Shown here one piece after another: positions 54,052-62,884 of a DNA stretch of 64,000 bases. The DNA is taken from NCBI RefSeq assembly GCF_014243445.1, contig NZ_JACLQD010000005.1, forward strand, positions 124,001 through 188,000, written 5' to 3'. The number at the start of each line of letters is the position of its first letter. Within the stretch, counting starts at the first letter, position 1. This DNA comes from Paragemmobacter straminiformis. Lineage in GTDB: Bacteria > Pseudomonadota > Alphaproteobacteria > Rhodobacterales > Rhodobacteraceae. The translations under genes and the position numbers were made by a program. The notes under the pieces were generated by a model, which did not search any database, was not told the DNA's origin, and was given only the letters and a program-made list of their open reading frames with translations.

Positions 54052-55389
54052 ATGCGTCTGACCCGCTACTTCCTGCCCGTCCTGAAGGAAAACCCCGCCG
54101 AGGCGCAGATCGTCTCGCACCGCTACATGCTGCGGGCGGGGATGATCAAACAGCAGGCGGCGGGGATCTATTCGTGGCTGCCGCTGGGGTTCCGCGTGCT
54201 GAAGCGGATCGAGGAGATCGTGCATCAGGAGCAGGTGCGGGCGGGGCATATCCCGCTGCTCATGCCGACGCTGCAACCGGCGGACCTGTGGCGCGAGAGC
54301 GGGCGCTATGACGATTACGGGCAGGAGATGCTGCGCATCACCGACCGGCAGAAGCGCGAGATGCTCTACGGGCCGACGAACGAGGAGATGATCACCGACA
54401 TCTTCCGCAGCCATGTGAACAGCTACAAGGACCTGCCGCTGACGCTGTATCACATCCAGTGGAAGTTCCGCGACGAGATGCGGCCGCGCTTTGGCGTGAT
54501 GCGGGGGCGCGAGTTCCTGATGAAGGACGGCTACAACTTCGACCTCGACAAGGAGGCGGCGCTGCATGCCTATAACCGCCATATGGTGAGCTATCTGCGC
54601 ACCTACGAGCGGATGGGGCTGACGGCGATTCCGATGCGCGCGGCATCCGGCCCCATCGGCGGGGACAATACGCACGAGTTCCTCGTGCTGGCGCAGACGG
54701 GCGAGTCGGAGGTGTTCTACGACGACCGCGTGACCGCGTTGAAGCTGGGAAGCCGCGAGATCGACTATGACGACCGCGCCGCCGTGGCGAAGGTCTGCGA
54801 GGAATTCACCACGCTTTACGCGCGCACCGACGAGACGCATGAGGCCGGTGCCTTCGAGGCCGTGCCGGAGGCGCATCGCAAGGTGGGGCGCGGGATCGAG
54901 GTGGGGCAGATCTTCTATTTCGGAACCAAGTATTCCGAGGCGATGGGGGCGACGGTGGTGACCCCCGACGGCAGCCGCGTTCCGGTCGAGATGGGCAGCC
55001 ACGGGATCGGGGTGAGCCGACTGCTCGGCGCGATCATCGAGGCGAGCCATGACGACAAGGGGATCATCTGGCCGGAGGGGGTGACGCCCTTCCCCGTGGG
55101 GATCGTGAACCTCAAGCAGGGCGATGGCGCTGCGGATGCGGCCTGCGAGGGGCTTTACAAGGCGCTGGCGGCCAAGGGGCTTGAGGCGCTGTATGACGAC
55201 CGCGACGAGCGGGCGGGGGCGAAATTCGCCACGATGGACCTGATCGGCCTGCCGTGGCGCATCACGGTTGGCCCGCGCGGGCTGGCCAATGGTGTGGTCG
55301 AAGTCACCAGCCGCCGCACGGGCGAAAGCGAGGAGATGTCGCCGGAAGCCGCCGTGGACCGCATCGCCGCGATTTACGCGGGCGTGTAA
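54052..55389 (+). CDS. proS: Prolyl-tRNA synthetase (short alphaproteobacterial form)
   Basis: 445-aa class II aminoacyl-tRNA synthetase charging tRNA-Pro. Motif 1/2 regions are [20 protein letters not shown] and [20 protein letters not shown], and motif 3 is [20 protein letters not shown]. It lacks the long editing (INS) insertion of E. coli ProS, as normal in alphaproteobacteria and mitochondria. The C-terminal anticodon domain ends [20 protein letters not shown]. The ATG at 54052 is in an otherwise weak context. The frame is open upstream through the dispersed element, but that part is not credible. Confidence 0.95.
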   Translation: MRLTRYFLPVLKENPAEAQIVSHRYMLRAGMIKQQAAGIYSWLPLGFRVLKRIEEIVHQEQVRAGHIPLLMPTLQPADLWRESGRYDDYGQEMLRITDRQKREMLYGPTNEEMITDIFRSHVNSYKDLPLTLYHIQWKFRDEMRPRFGVMRGREFLMKDGYNFDLDKEAALHAYNRHMVSYLRTYERMGLTAIPMRAASGPIGGDNTHEFLVLAQTGESEVFYDDRVTALKLGSREIDYDDRAAVAKVCEEFTTLYARTDETHEAGAFEAVPEAHRKVGRGIEVGQIFYFGTKYSEAMGATVVTPDGSRVPVEMGSHGIGVSRLLGAIIEASHDDKGIIWPEGVTPFPVGIVNLKQGDGAADAACEGLYKALAAKGLEALYDDRDERAGAKFATMDLIGLPWRITVGPRGLANGVVEVTSRRTGESEEMSPEAAVDRIAAIYAGV

Positions 55390-55414
55390 GGGCATCTTGC
55401 GGATGCCGAGGTGC

Positions 55415-55442
55415 AAGGGGAGGGCCGCGGCCCTCCCCTTTT
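55415..55442 (+). terminator. Intrinsic terminator of proS
   Basis: AAGGGGAGGGCC joined to GGCCCTCCCCTT through a central GC is a near-perfect palindrome, followed by T residues (TTTT). Confidence 0.88.
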
Positions 55443-55496
55443 CCGTTTGCGCTTGTGGCGGGCGAAGAGAGGGGCGCTGCCCCTCGCCTGCAAGCA

Positions 55497-55586
55497 GGCT
55501 CACCCCGGAGTATTTGGGGCAAGGGTGAAGGGGGGCTTGAACCTGCGGCTTTCATCCTTGCGCAAAATACTCTCGGGGGGTGAGCC
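55497..55586. repeat. Inverted pair of dispersed GAGTATTT elements (copies 7 and 8)
   Basis: GGCTCACCCC (55497-55506) followed by GGAGTATTTGGGGCAAGGGT (55507 on) faces, on the minus strand, GAGAGTATTTTGCGCAAGGA (55574 down to 55549) next to GGGGTGAGCC (55577-55586). The whole can fold into a long imperfect hairpin. It is the only inverted pair seen here. It lies between the proS terminator and lolC/E. Confidence 0.8.
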
Positions 55587-55731
55587 GCCCCTTCGGGCGG
55601 CGAGGGGGGCGGAAAGCCCCCCTTTTGCGCGGGTGGTCCGCAGGGTTGCGGGACGCAAACGTGACCGCCCTTGCCTTGACGCGGGCGGGGGTTGCACGCA
55701 GGGTGCGGGCGGAATTGGAACGGGTGGACCG

Positions 55732-57015
55732 ATGGCTTCGACGCGGCCTTTTGCGCCTTATGAATGGATGATCGCCTGGCGGTATTTGCGCGCGCGGCGG
55801 GCCGAGGGCGGCGTGTCGGTGATGACCTGGATTTCGCTGGTCGGGATCACGCTGGCCGTTTTCGCGCTGATCGCCACGCTGGCCGTGCGCGCGGGGTTCC
55901 GCGCCGAGTTCGTCGACACGATCCTGGGCGCGAATGCGCATGTCACGGTCTATTCCGTGGGGCGGGTCGATGACGCGGGGCGGCTGGTCAAGGGGTTTTC
56001 CGATTACGACGCCCGTGCCGGGGCCGTGGCCAAGGTCGATGGCGTCACCCGTGCGGCGCCGCTGATCCGCGGGCAGGTGATGGTGACGGCGGGCGAGGGC
56101 TCGACCGGGGCCGAGGTCTACGGGATACGGCTGGCCGATCTGGAGGCCATTCCGCGCGTCGGGATCGGGGCCGAGGCCGAGGGCGACATTTCCTATTTCC
56201 CCGACGGCATCGCCATCGGATCGGGGATCGCGCGGGAATTGGGCGTGGGTCTGGGCGACCGTCTGCGGCTGGTGGCCCCCACGGGGGTAAAGACGGCCTT
56301 TGGCACCAGCCCGCGCGTGAACGCCTATGAGGTGGTCTATATCTTTACCGCCGGGCGCTATGACATCGACCGCACGCGCATCTACATGCCCTTTGACGAG
56401 GCGCAGAGCTATTTCAACCGCGAGGGCATGGCCGACGAGATCGACGTGACGCTGGCCCGTCCCGAGGCGGTGGATGATATGGCGCCCGTCGTCATGTCGG
56501 CCGCGGGCGAGGGGGCGCTGGTCTGGACGTGGCGCGATTCCGCGGGGGCCTTTCTGCGGGCGCTGGATATCGAGGACAACGTGATGTTCGTGATCCTGTC
56601 GATCCTTGTGCTGATCGCGGCGATGAACATCATTTCGGGGCTGATCATGCTGGTCAAGAACAAGGGCCGCGACATCGGCATCCTGCGCACGATGGGGCTG
56701 ACCGAGGGGGCCGTGCTGAGGGTGTTCTTCATCTGCGGGGCCTCGACCGGGCTGGTCGGCACGGCGCTGGGCGTGGGGCTGGGTTGCCTGTTCGCCATCT
56801 ACATCGACCCGATCTTCTCGGCGGTGAATTACGTGGCGGGGGGTGGGGTCTGGGACCCGTCGATCCGTGGCATCTATGCGCTGCCGGCGAAGTTGCAGAT
56901 CAGGGACGTGCTGTCGGCCGTGTCGCTGTCGCTGTTCTTGTCTTTCGTCGTCACGCTGTTTCCGGCGCGGCGGGCGGCGCGGATGAACCCTGTGGAGGCC
57001 CTGCGCTATGAGTGA
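55732..57015 (+). CDS. lolC: Lipoprotein-releasing ABC transporter membrane subunit (LolC/LolE)
   Basis: 427-aa MacB-like permease of the LolCDE complex that releases lipoproteins from the inner membrane to LolA. It begins [20 protein letters not shown], with helix 1 ([20 protein letters not shown]), a large periplasmic domain (about 50-275), and three C-terminal helices starting [20 protein letters not shown], with [20 protein letters not shown] between. Only one LolC/E gene is present, as usual in alphaproteobacteria, where it would form a homodimer. The ATG at 55732 is chosen by homology. It overlaps lolD by eight bases. Confidence 0.92.
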   Translation: MASTRPFAPYEWMIAWRYLRARRAEGGVSVMTWISLVGITLAVFALIATLAVRAGFRAEFVDTILGANAHVTVYSVGRVDDAGRLVKGFSDYDARAGAVAKVDGVTRAAPLIRGQVMVTAGEGSTGAEVYGIRLADLEAIPRVGIGAEAEGDISYFPDGIAIGSGIARELGVGLGDRLRLVAPTGVKTAFGTSPRVNAYEVVYIFTAGRYDIDRTRIYMPFDEAQSYFNREGMADEIDVTLARPEAVDDMAPVVMSAAGEGALVWTWRDSAGAFLRALDIEDNVMFVILSILVLIAAMNIISGLIMLVKNKGRDIGILRTMGLTEGAVLRVFFICGASTGLVGTALGVGLGCLFAIYIDPIFSAVNYVAGGGVWDPSIRGIYALPAKLQIRDVLSAVSLSLFLSFVVTLFPARRAARMNPVEALRYE

Positions 57016-57685
57016 GGCCTTGGTTCTGGAGGGGATCGAAAAGGGTTACAACCGCGGCAAGCCTTCGGAAGTGGTCGTGCTGCGCGGGGCGAGCCTGACC
57101 GTGGCGCGGGGCGAGGTCGTGGCGCTGGTCGCCCCGTCGGGGGCGGGGAAGTCGACGCTGCTGCATATCGCGGGCTTGCTCGACGTGGCCGACAGGGGGC
57201 GCGTGGTCCATGCCGAGCGCGAGATGGCGGGGCTTTCGGACAATGCCCGCACGGCGGCGCGGCGGGCGGATGTGGGGTTCATCTACCAGTTCCACCATTT
57301 GCTGCCCGAGTTTTCGGCGCTGGAGAATGTGGTTTTGCCGCAGCTTGCCAACGGTGTCGCCAAGGCTGTGGCCGTGGCGCGGGGTATGGCGCTTCTGGAG
57401 CGTGTCGGGGTGGCGGCGCGGGCCGGGCACCGCCCTGCGGCGCTGTCGGGGGGCGAGCAGCAGCGGGTCGCCTTTTGCCGTGCGCTGGCCAACGGGCCAA
57501 AGCTTTTGCTGGCGGACGAGCCGACGGGGAACCTTGACCCCGGAACCTCGGAGACGGTGTTCGCGGCGCTGATGGAATTGGTGCGCGAGACGGGGCTTTC
57601 GGCGTTGATCGCCACGCATAACATGGAGCTTGCGGGCCGGATGGACCGGATCGTGCGGCTGGATCAGGGGCGGGTGGTGGCCTGA
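57008..57685 (+). CDS. lolD: Lipoprotein-releasing ABC transporter ATP-binding protein
   Basis: 225-aa ATPase of LolCDE. Walker A is [18 protein letters not shown], the family-specific [20 protein letters not shown], signature [20 protein letters not shown] and Walker [17 protein letters not shown]. One substitution of note: the Walker A begins VAPSGAGKS rather than VGPSGSGKS, which is tolerated. Coupled to lolC by an eight-base overlap. Confidence 0.95.
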   Translation: MSEALVLEGIEKGYNRGKPSEVVVLRGASLTVARGEVVALVAPSGAGKSTLLHIAGLLDVADRGRVVHAEREMAGLSDNARTAARRADVGFIYQFHHLLPEFSALENVVLPQLANGVAKAVAVARGMALLERVGVAARAGHRPAALSGGEQQRVAFCRALANGPKLLLADEPTGNLDPGTSETVFAALMELVRETGLSALIATHNMELAGRMDRIVRLDQGRVVA

Positions 57686-57761
57686 TCCGCGCGTCTGGCG
57701 CTTGCGCGCGGGGGCGGCTTCGTGGTTCTGTCGGTTGACGGTTATTAACGGAGACTCCCCG

Positions 57762-58178
57762 ATGCAGCGCGCTTTCGTCTTTCCTGCCGGCATGGCGATT
57801 CTGGCGGTGCTGACTGCCTGCGTGATGCCCGGGCGCGAGGCCGAGGTGCCCACGGGGGCGCAGGATTTCGCCGAGCATTGCGTGGCCTGTCACGGGGTGT
57901 CGGGCAAGGGCGATGGCGAGGCGGCGGCGGGGCTGGCGAAGAAGCCTGCCGATCTGACGCAACTGTCGGCGAAGAATGGCGGGGTGTTTCCGGGCACGCG
58001 GGTGATGGCGCAGATCTGGGGCTATACGGGCCGCGACGAGGGGCGGGTGATGCCCGAGTTCAAGGATTTGCTCGACAGCGGGACGGTGCTGTTCGATGGC
58101 GGCGACGGGATCGAGACGCCGACCCCGCTGCGGCTGGTGCAGCTTGCGGAATATGTGAAGGGGTTGCAGGGCAAGTGA
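57762..58178 (+). CDS. Lipoprotein c-type cytochrome
   Basis: 138-aa membrane-anchored cytochrome c. A lipobox LTAC at residues 16-19 follows the signal MQRAFVFPAGMAILAVLTAC. Haem c binds at EHCVACHGVSGKGDGEAAAG (CxxCH), with a methionine ligand likely in GRVMPEFKDLL. It probably carries electrons in the periplasm; partner unknown. GGAG lies nine bases before the ATG, 76 bases after lolD. A single GATGCAC follows its stop. Confidence 0.88.
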   Translation: MQRAFVFPAGMAILAVLTACVMPGREAEVPTGAQDFAEHCVACHGVSGKGDGEAAAGLAKKPADLTQLSAKNGGVFPGTRVMAQIWGYTGRDEGRVMPEFKDLLDSGTVLFDGGDGIETPTPLRLVQLAEYVKGLQGK

Positions 58179-58295
58179 TGCACGCTTCGGCTGCGTCTGG
58201 TCCATCTATGCGGATAGCCTGACGCCGACCGTTCATGCAGGCGTCGCGTATTGGGTCACGAAACGTTCCGGACGTTACGCGGCAGGGGCGGTCAC

Positions 58296-58625
58296 CTAAA
58301 GCCCGAGCGCGCGGCGCAGGGCGGCGTTGGCGCGGGTTTGCCAGCCTTTGCCCTCGGCCTTGAGCGCGTTTAGGACATCGCGGTCGAGGTGGAGCGTGAC
58401 GCGCTGCTTGCGCATTGCTTCGGGCAGGGGCGGGCGGCCCAGCTTGCCGTGCTTTTGCAGGATTTCGACGAGTTCGGGGAAATCCCAGACGGGGCGGGCG
58501 CGGGCGAAGTTTTCGTCGGTCCATTCATAGGTGTCGGGGTCCGAGGCGATGCCACGGTTGATGGCTTCGTCTTCCTCCGGCGTGGGGGGGATGATCTTCG
58601 GCTTTACGGTTCGCGGCTGATCCAT
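58296..58625 (-). CDS. brnA: BrnA-type antitoxin
   Basis: 109-aa antitoxin and autorepressor of the BrnT/BrnA type II system. The C-terminal ribbon-helix-helix is MRKQRVTLHLDRDVLNALKA with EGKGWQTRANAALRRAL. The N-terminal half (PPTPEEDEAINRGIASDPDT, EWTDENFARARPV) is the BrnT-binding segment. The start overlaps the brnT 3' end by 22 bases, in the usual toxin-first order. Confidence 0.92.
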   Translation of the reverse strand: MDQPRTVKPKIIPPTPEEDEAINRGIASDPDTYEWTDENFARARPVWDFPELVEILQKHGKLGRPPLPEAMRKQRVTLHLDRDVLNALKAEGKGWQTRANAALRRALGL

Positions 58626-58873
58626 CGCAGATATTCCCGATAATTGGCCTTTCGCAGGCTGATGGCGCGGTAGGTGGGCCCGCGCATGGTGTAGGTCACG
58701 ACATGAAGCCTGTCGCCGATCAGGCCAAAGGCGTTCAGCCGCTCTTCGCCATAGTCGCGGCGGAGGTCGGGTTCGACCTGCGCCGTGGACCAGTTGAAGG
58801 TTTCAAGCGCGGCGAAGGCGAGGCCGTGCTTGGTGAGGTTCGCCCGGGCTTTGGCCTCGTCCCAGTCCCACAT
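58604..58873 (-). CDS. brnT: BrnT-type ribonuclease toxin
   Basis: 89-aa RelE-fold RNase toxin. MWDWDEAKARANLTKHGLAF is the classic BrnT N-terminus, and the catalytic basic residues lie in RPDYG-like YGEERLNAFGLIGDRLHVVT and RGPTYRAISLRKANYREYLR. The ATG ending at 58873 is directly preceded by an AT-rich palindromic stretch (ATATGCATACAT) that is probably the BrnA-controlled promoter. A truncated second copy with the same upstream region lies at 59851-59961. Confidence 0.93.
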   Translation of the reverse strand: MWDWDEAKARANLTKHGLAFAALETFNWSTAQVEPDLRRDYGEERLNAFGLIGDRLHVVTYTMRGPTYRAISLRKANYREYLRWISREP

Positions 58874-59378
58874 TTATATGCATACATTAAGTTGGCAGGC
58901 AAGGGTGCGTGTGGGGCGGGGAGTGTGGGGCGGGGAGGGTTAAGAAGGGGTTAAGGGGCGGGTGTCGGTCGGGCGCGCAGCCAGAGCGGCTGCGAATTCA
59001 TCGCTGTGCGAAAATCGGCGGTTGACAGCCCTTGGTTGTGTAAGCTTGGGTGGGCGGGTGCGGTCTGTGGTTCGGTGCGCCAGTGGATGGTCTGTGGTTG
59101 AGCGGTGAGGAAAGCATCGAATCCGCAATGGGCGGGACGCTTGCCTTTCGGCCTGTCCGGCCGGTCGGACCCCTTGCCCCTTTGGCTGCGCGCATCGGGT
59201 CGGTGGACTGCCCCCTTCTTTCAAAAGCACAGCAGGGCGCGACGGCGCGGCGCGGGCAGCGGCCATGCCTGCGCGGCAGGGGGCTGCATGTCCACGACAG
59301 CGCCGCTTTCGGCGGCTTGAACCATCGCGAAACCGCGCGGCATCCGCGTCATGAACACCCGAATATCAGGAGCTTACC
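58874..59378. other. 505-bp non-coding region between brnT and the lipoprotein gene
   Basis: The first 40 bases are the brnTA promoter with TATGCATA. The rest holds no credible ORF: long open frames on both strands have no ribosome site and resemble out-of-frame reading of GC-rich DNA. A TTGACA occurs at 59023 without a well-spaced -10. I see no named RNA element. Confidence 0.4.
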
Positions 59379-59753
59379 ATGCTGAAAGCCGCAGGACTTG
59401 CCGTGTTGCTTGTCGTGTCCAGCCAAAGCCTTCTTACAGGCTGCACCCCGACCGAGGTGATGGTCTCGGATTATGGAGGGCAAGAGGTGCTGGGGGTCAC
59501 CGCCGCGCCCGGTGCCAGAATGCCGGCGGGTGCCGAACGGATCGTCTACGGCATGAAGCAGGTCGATGTGCTGGCCTTGCTGACGCCGCGCTATGCCGTC
59601 ACCCATGCCCCCAATGCGACGCCGGGACGCCCCGAGGCGGATTACTTCTGGTACAAGGAACAGGGGAAAACCAAGGTCATCGAGGTTTGGTACAACGGCG
59701 ACCAGGTCTACCGCATCCAGTATGGCTACGAAGGGATCGTCGGCTTTATCTGA
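59379..59753 (+). CDS. Hypothetical lipoprotein, 124 aa
   Basis: The signal peptide MLKAAGLAVLLVVSSQSLLT ends in the lipobox LLTGC (Cys 22). The mature part includes MVSDYGGQEVLGVTAAPGAR and a C-terminal VIEVWYNGDQVYRIQYGYEG of alternating hydrophobic and aromatic residues suggesting beta strands. No family is recognised; it may be a SmpA/OmlA-like outer-membrane lipoprotein, given GMKQVDVLALLTPRYAV near the middle, but this is tentative. CAGGAG precedes the ATG. Confidence 0.72.
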   Translation: MLKAAGLAVLLVVSSQSLLTGCTPTEVMVSDYGGQEVLGVTAAPGARMPAGAERIVYGMKQVDVLALLTPRYAVTHAPNATPGRPEADYFWYKEQGKTKVIEVWYNGDQVYRIQYGYEGIVGFI

Positions 59754-59828
59754 TCGTCCAGGCGGTCCGGCCGTTTGATCCCGCTATCGGTTCGGTGTTA
59801 TCAGGTGCGGGTTGGGGGGGGATGGTGG

Positions 59829-59855
59829 GGGTGCGCAGCGAGTGCGCACCCTACG
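59829..59855. repeat. Single copy of the GTGCGCA hairpin repeat at the brnT breakpoint
   Basis: GTGCGCA-GCGAG-TGCGCAC followed by CCTACG, the same 25-base core found in each unit of the tandem array at 60034-60400. Its position exactly where the brnT remnant ends suggests that it was involved in the truncation. Confidence 0.8.
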
Positions 59856-59961
59856 CTGGCTGTGCGGTGGGCCGGTTGAAGGTTTCCAGCGCGGCGGAGA
59901 CGAGGCCGTGCTTGGTGAAGTTGGCACGGGCTTTGGCTTCGCCACAGTTCCAGATTTGCAT
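59851..59961 (-). pseudogene. brnT: Truncated brnT copy
   Basis: The first 36 codons of a brnT-like frame (MQIWNCGEAKARANFTKHGL then VSAALETFNRPTAQPA and a stop). They align well with the intact toxin N-terminus (MWDWDEAKARANLTKHGLAF). The bases upstream (GCATGCATAGG ... TTGGCAGGCGAAGGG) also match the intact brnTA promoter, so the fragment came from a duplication. The similarity ends at a GTGCGCAGCGAGTGCGCACC repeat. No brnA copy is left. It is non-functional as a toxin. Confidence 0.8.
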
Positions 59962-60033
59962 GCATAGGTTTGGTTGGCAGGCGAAGGGGGGGATAGGGGT
60001 AGGGTGCGCACTTGATGCGCACCGTGGCGCGGG

Positions 60034-60400
60034 TTGGGCGTGATGGTGCGCAGCGAGTGCGCACCCTACGGTCGGGGTTCGGGCGCTTGGTGTGGCCGAT
60101 GGTCCGGTTTGGTCGGGCGCGCGTTGGGCGTGATGGTGCGCAGCGAGTGCGCACCCTACGGTCGGGGTTCGGGCGCTTGGTGTGGCCGATGGTCCGGTTT
60201 GGTCGGGCGCGGGTGGGCGTAATGGTGCGCAGCGAGTGCGCACCCTACGGTCGGGGTTCGGGCGCTTGGTGTGGCCGATGGTCCGGTTTGGTCGGGCGCG
60301 GGTGGGCGTGATGGTGCGCAGCGAGTGCGCACCCTACGGTTGGGGTTCGGGCGTTTGGTGTTTCCGTTAGGCCGGTCTGGTCAGGCGCGGGTGGTGGGAG
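60034..60400. repeat. 89-bp tandem repeat, about four copies
   Basis: Units begin near 60034, 60123, 60212 and 60301 (periods 90, 89, 89) and are almost identical in the first three. The fourth diverges after about 45 bases. Each starts GTTGGGCGTGATGGTGCGCA, contains the hairpin GTGCGCA-GCGAG-TGCGCAC, and continues CCCTACGGTCGGGGTTCGGG. The variant GTGCGCACTTGATGCGCACC precedes at 60004. Open frames through it are artefacts of a period not divisible by three. It lies between the brnT remnant and the parE 3' end. Confidence 0.92.
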
Positions 60401-60433
60401 AAGCGTTTCGGGACCGCGTCGGGTGCGGGCCCC

Positions 60434-62389
60434 TCACACGTCCAGCTCTTCGACAAACTTCGCATTCTCCTGAATATATTGGAAGCGCAGTTCCGGCTTC
60501 TTGCCCATCAGGCGTTCCACCAGATCGCCTGTCATGCCCGGTTCGTCCTCGTCGATGCTCACGCGGATCAGTTTGCGGGTGGCGGGGTTCATGGTGGTGT
60601 CTTTGAGGTCTTTGGCGTCCATCTCGCCCAAGCCTTTGAAGCGTTGCACGTCGATCTTGCCTTTGCCGCCCAAGCCCTTGGCGAGCCAGAGTTCCTTTTC
60701 GGCGTCGTCGGCCACGTACATGCGTTTGGCGCCCTGGGTCAGGCGGTAGAGGGGCGGGCAGGCGAGGTAGAGGTGGCCCTTGTCGATCAGCGGGCGCATC
60801 TGGGTGAAGAAGAAGGTCATGAGCAGGCTGGCGATATGCGCGCCGTCGACATCGGCGTCGGTCATGATGATGATCTTGTCGTAGCGCAGGTCGTCGACCT
60901 TGAATTTGGTGCCCATGCCGACACCCAGGGCTTCGCAGATGTCGCGGATTTCGCTGTTGTCGTGCAGTTTGGCCGAGGCCGCGCCGAGGACGTTGAGGAT
61001 CTTGCCCTTGAGCGGCAGCAGCGCCTGCGTTTCGCGTTCGCGCGCCCCTTTGGCCGAGCCTCCGGCGCTGTCGCCTTCGACGATGAAAAGCTCGGTCCCT
61101 TCGCGGGTTTTCGAGGTGCAGTCGGTCAGCTTGCCCGGGAGGCGCAGTTTCTTGGTGGCGGTCTTGCGGGCGGTTTCCTTTTCCTGACGGCGGCGCAGGC
61201 GCTCTTCGGCGCGCAGGATCAGGAAATCGAGGATGGCGCCTGCGGATTTGGTGTCATTCGCCAGCCAGTTGTCGAAATGGTCGCGGACGGCGCCTTCGAC
61301 CCATTTGGCGGCCTCTTCGGTGGCGAGACGGTCCTTGGTCTGGCCCACGAATTGCGGTTCGCGGATGAAGCAGGAGACCAGCGCGCAGCCGCCCGAGGTG
61401 AGGTCCTCGCGGGTGATGAGTTCGGATTTGCGGTTCTTGACCAGATCGCCATAGGCGCGGATGCCGCGCAGGATGGCGGCCCAGAAACCCGCCTCGTGGG
61501 TGCCGCCCTCGGGGGTGGGGACGGTGTTGCAATAGCTTTGGATGAAGCCGTCGCGGGCGGGTGTCCAGTTGATCGCCCATTCGACCGAACCGGGGATGTT
61601 GTATTTCTCGGTGAAGCTGACTTTGCCCGCAAAGGGGCGGTCGGCATAGGTGGTGGTCTTGAGAAGCGAGTCAGACAGGTAGTCGGCCAGACCGCCGGGG
61701 AAGTGGAAGGTGGCTTCGAGCGGGGTTTCGCCGTCGTTGATGGCGGTCTTCCAGCGGATTTCGACGCCCGAGAAGAGATAGGCCTTCGAGCGGACCATCT
61801 TGAGCAGGCGGGCCGGTTTGAAGGCTTGCGAGCCGAAGATTTCGTGGTCGGGGTGGAAGGTCGTGGTGGTGCCGCGCCGGTTCGGGGCGGGGCCGACCTT
61901 GGTCACCGGGCCTTGCGGGATGCCGCGCGAGAAGGACTGGGTGAAGAGTTCCTTGTTGCGGGCGACTTCGACCTTCATCACATCCGACAGGGCGTTGACG
62001 ACCGATGCGCCCACGCCGTGCAACCCGCCCGAGGTGGCATAGGCGTCGCCGCCGAACTTGCCGCCCGCGTGGAGGGTGCAGAGGATCACCTCGAGCGCGG
62101 ATTTGCCGGGGAATTTCGGGTGCGGGTCGATCGGGATGCCGCGGCCGTTGTCGCGCACGGTGATCGAGTTGTCGGCATGAAGCTCGACCTCGATCCGCGT
62201 GGCGTGGCCTGCGACGGCTTCGTCCATCGAGTTGTCGAGGATTTCGGCGACGAGGTGGTGCAGGGCGCGTTCGTCGGTGCCGCCGATATACATGCCGGGG
62301 CGCTTGCGGACGGGTTCGAGACCTTCGAGCACCTCGATGGAGGAGGCGTCATAGGTCTGTTCGCCTGTCGAGAGGAGGTCTTCGGCCAT
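60434..62389 (-). CDS. parE: DNA topoisomerase IV subunit B
   Basis: 651-aa ATPase subunit of topoisomerase IV, decatenating daughter chromosomes. The GHKL ATPase part has EILDNSMDEAVAGHATRIEV, VRDNGRGIPIDPHPKFPGK and GGLHGVGASVVNALSDVMKV. The TOPRIM domain has LFIVEGDSAGGSAKGARERE and IIIMTDADVDGAHIASLLMT. The C-terminus is RLMGKKPELRFQYIQENAKF, the form typical of ParE rather than GyrB, and the protein lacks the GyrB insertion. The ATG ends at 62389. Confidence 0.95.
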   Translation of the reverse strand: MAEDLLSTGEQTYDASSIEVLEGLEPVRKRPGMYIGGTDERALHHLVAEILDNSMDEAVAGHATRIEVELHADNSITVRDNGRGIPIDPHPKFPGKSALEVILCTLHAGGKFGGDAYATSGGLHGVGASVVNALSDVMKVEVARNKELFTQSFSRGIPQGPVTKVGPAPNRRGTTTTFHPDHEIFGSQAFKPARLLKMVRSKAYLFSGVEIRWKTAINDGETPLEATFHFPGGLADYLSDSLLKTTTYADRPFAGKVSFTEKYNIPGSVEWAINWTPARDGFIQSYCNTVPTPEGGTHEAGFWAAILRGIRAYGDLVKNRKSELITREDLTSGGCALVSCFIREPQFVGQTKDRLATEEAAKWVEGAVRDHFDNWLANDTKSAGAILDFLILRAEERLRRRQEKETARKTATKKLRLPGKLTDCTSKTREGTELFIVEGDSAGGSAKGARERETQALLPLKGKILNVLGAASAKLHDNSEIRDICEALGVGMGTKFKVDDLRYDKIIIMTDADVDGAHIASLLMTFFFTQMRPLIDKGHLYLACPPLYRLTQGAKRMYVADDAEKELWLAKGLGGKGKIDVQRFKGLGEMDAKDLKDTTMNPATRKLIRVSIDEDEPGMTGDLVERLMGKKPELRFQYIQENAKFVEELDV

Positions 62390-62434
62390 TGGATGCTCGA
62401 TTCTTTGTGCTGCCCTGTGGGGCGGGATTAGATC

Positions 62435-62459
62435 ATCTTGCGGGGTGGGGACGCAAGAT
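62435..62459 (-). other. Hairpin between doc and parE
   Basis: ATCTTGCG, nine-base loop, CGCAAGAT. An 8-bp stem 42 bases after the doc stop and 46 before parE. It lacks a U-tract, so it may be a weak terminator or regulatory site for parE. Confidence 0.45.
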
Positions 62460-62500
62460 GTTGGGGTGCCGGAGAGGCAAAGAGGCAGGGACGCGACCCG

Positions 62501-62884
62501 TCAGGCACGGGGCGCGCGCTGGCGCAGCCATTCGGCAAGCTCGGCTTCGTCGAACAGGCGCTGGGCGGCGCGGATGATGGTCTGGCCGACGTCTTCGTGG
62601 TTCCAGCCGATCTGGACCCCGTTCAGGTCGAGGCAGACGTCCATCGACTGGTGGGCCGTGCGCTTGTTGCCATCGTTGAAGCAATGGCCCTGCGCGATGG
62701 CGATCGCATAGGCGGCGGCGAGGTCGAAGGCATCTTCGATCATGCCGTATAAAATGCGGTTGTCGACGCGGGCAAGTGCGCCTTCAAGGGACTTGTCGCG
62801 CGCCCGTCCGGGCAGTTCACCGGGGTTCAGGATGGCGTCGTGGATACTTTCCACCAACTCGGCACTCAACAGGATGAAGGTCAT
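62501..62884 (-). CDS. doc: Doc-type (Fic-fold) toxin
   Basis: 127-aa toxin of the Phd/Doc type II system, related to P1 Doc, which inactivates EF-Tu by phosphorylation. The Fic-derived motif HCFNDGNKRTAHQS (His 67, Asp 71, Lys 74, Arg 75) has the Doc-like NKR instead of the NGR of AMPylating Fic enzymes. The N-terminal helix MTFILLSAELVESIHDAILN is typical. The ATG overlaps the antitoxin stop by four bases. Confidence 0.92.
   Translation of the reverse strand: MTFILLSAELVESIHDAILNPGELPGRARDKSLEGALARVDNRILYGMIEDAFDLAAAYAIAIAQGHCFNDGNKRTAHQSMDVCLDLNGVQIGWNHEDVGQTIIRAAQRLFDEAELAEWLRQRAPRA

Noticed and set aside
59050-59385. 111-codon open frame in the brnT-lipoprotein gap
   Set aside because: No ribosome site, no recognisable domain, basic low-complexity product, and it overlaps the start of the real lipoprotein gene.
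60012-60311. Plus-strand frames through the tandem array (for example 99 codons)
   Set aside because: They only reflect the repeat. The period is not a multiple of three, there is no ribosome site, and the products are repeats of the same peptide.
60012-60400. Possible CRISPR array
   Set aside because: Units are 89 bp and directly adjacent, without unique spacers, and no cas genes are present.
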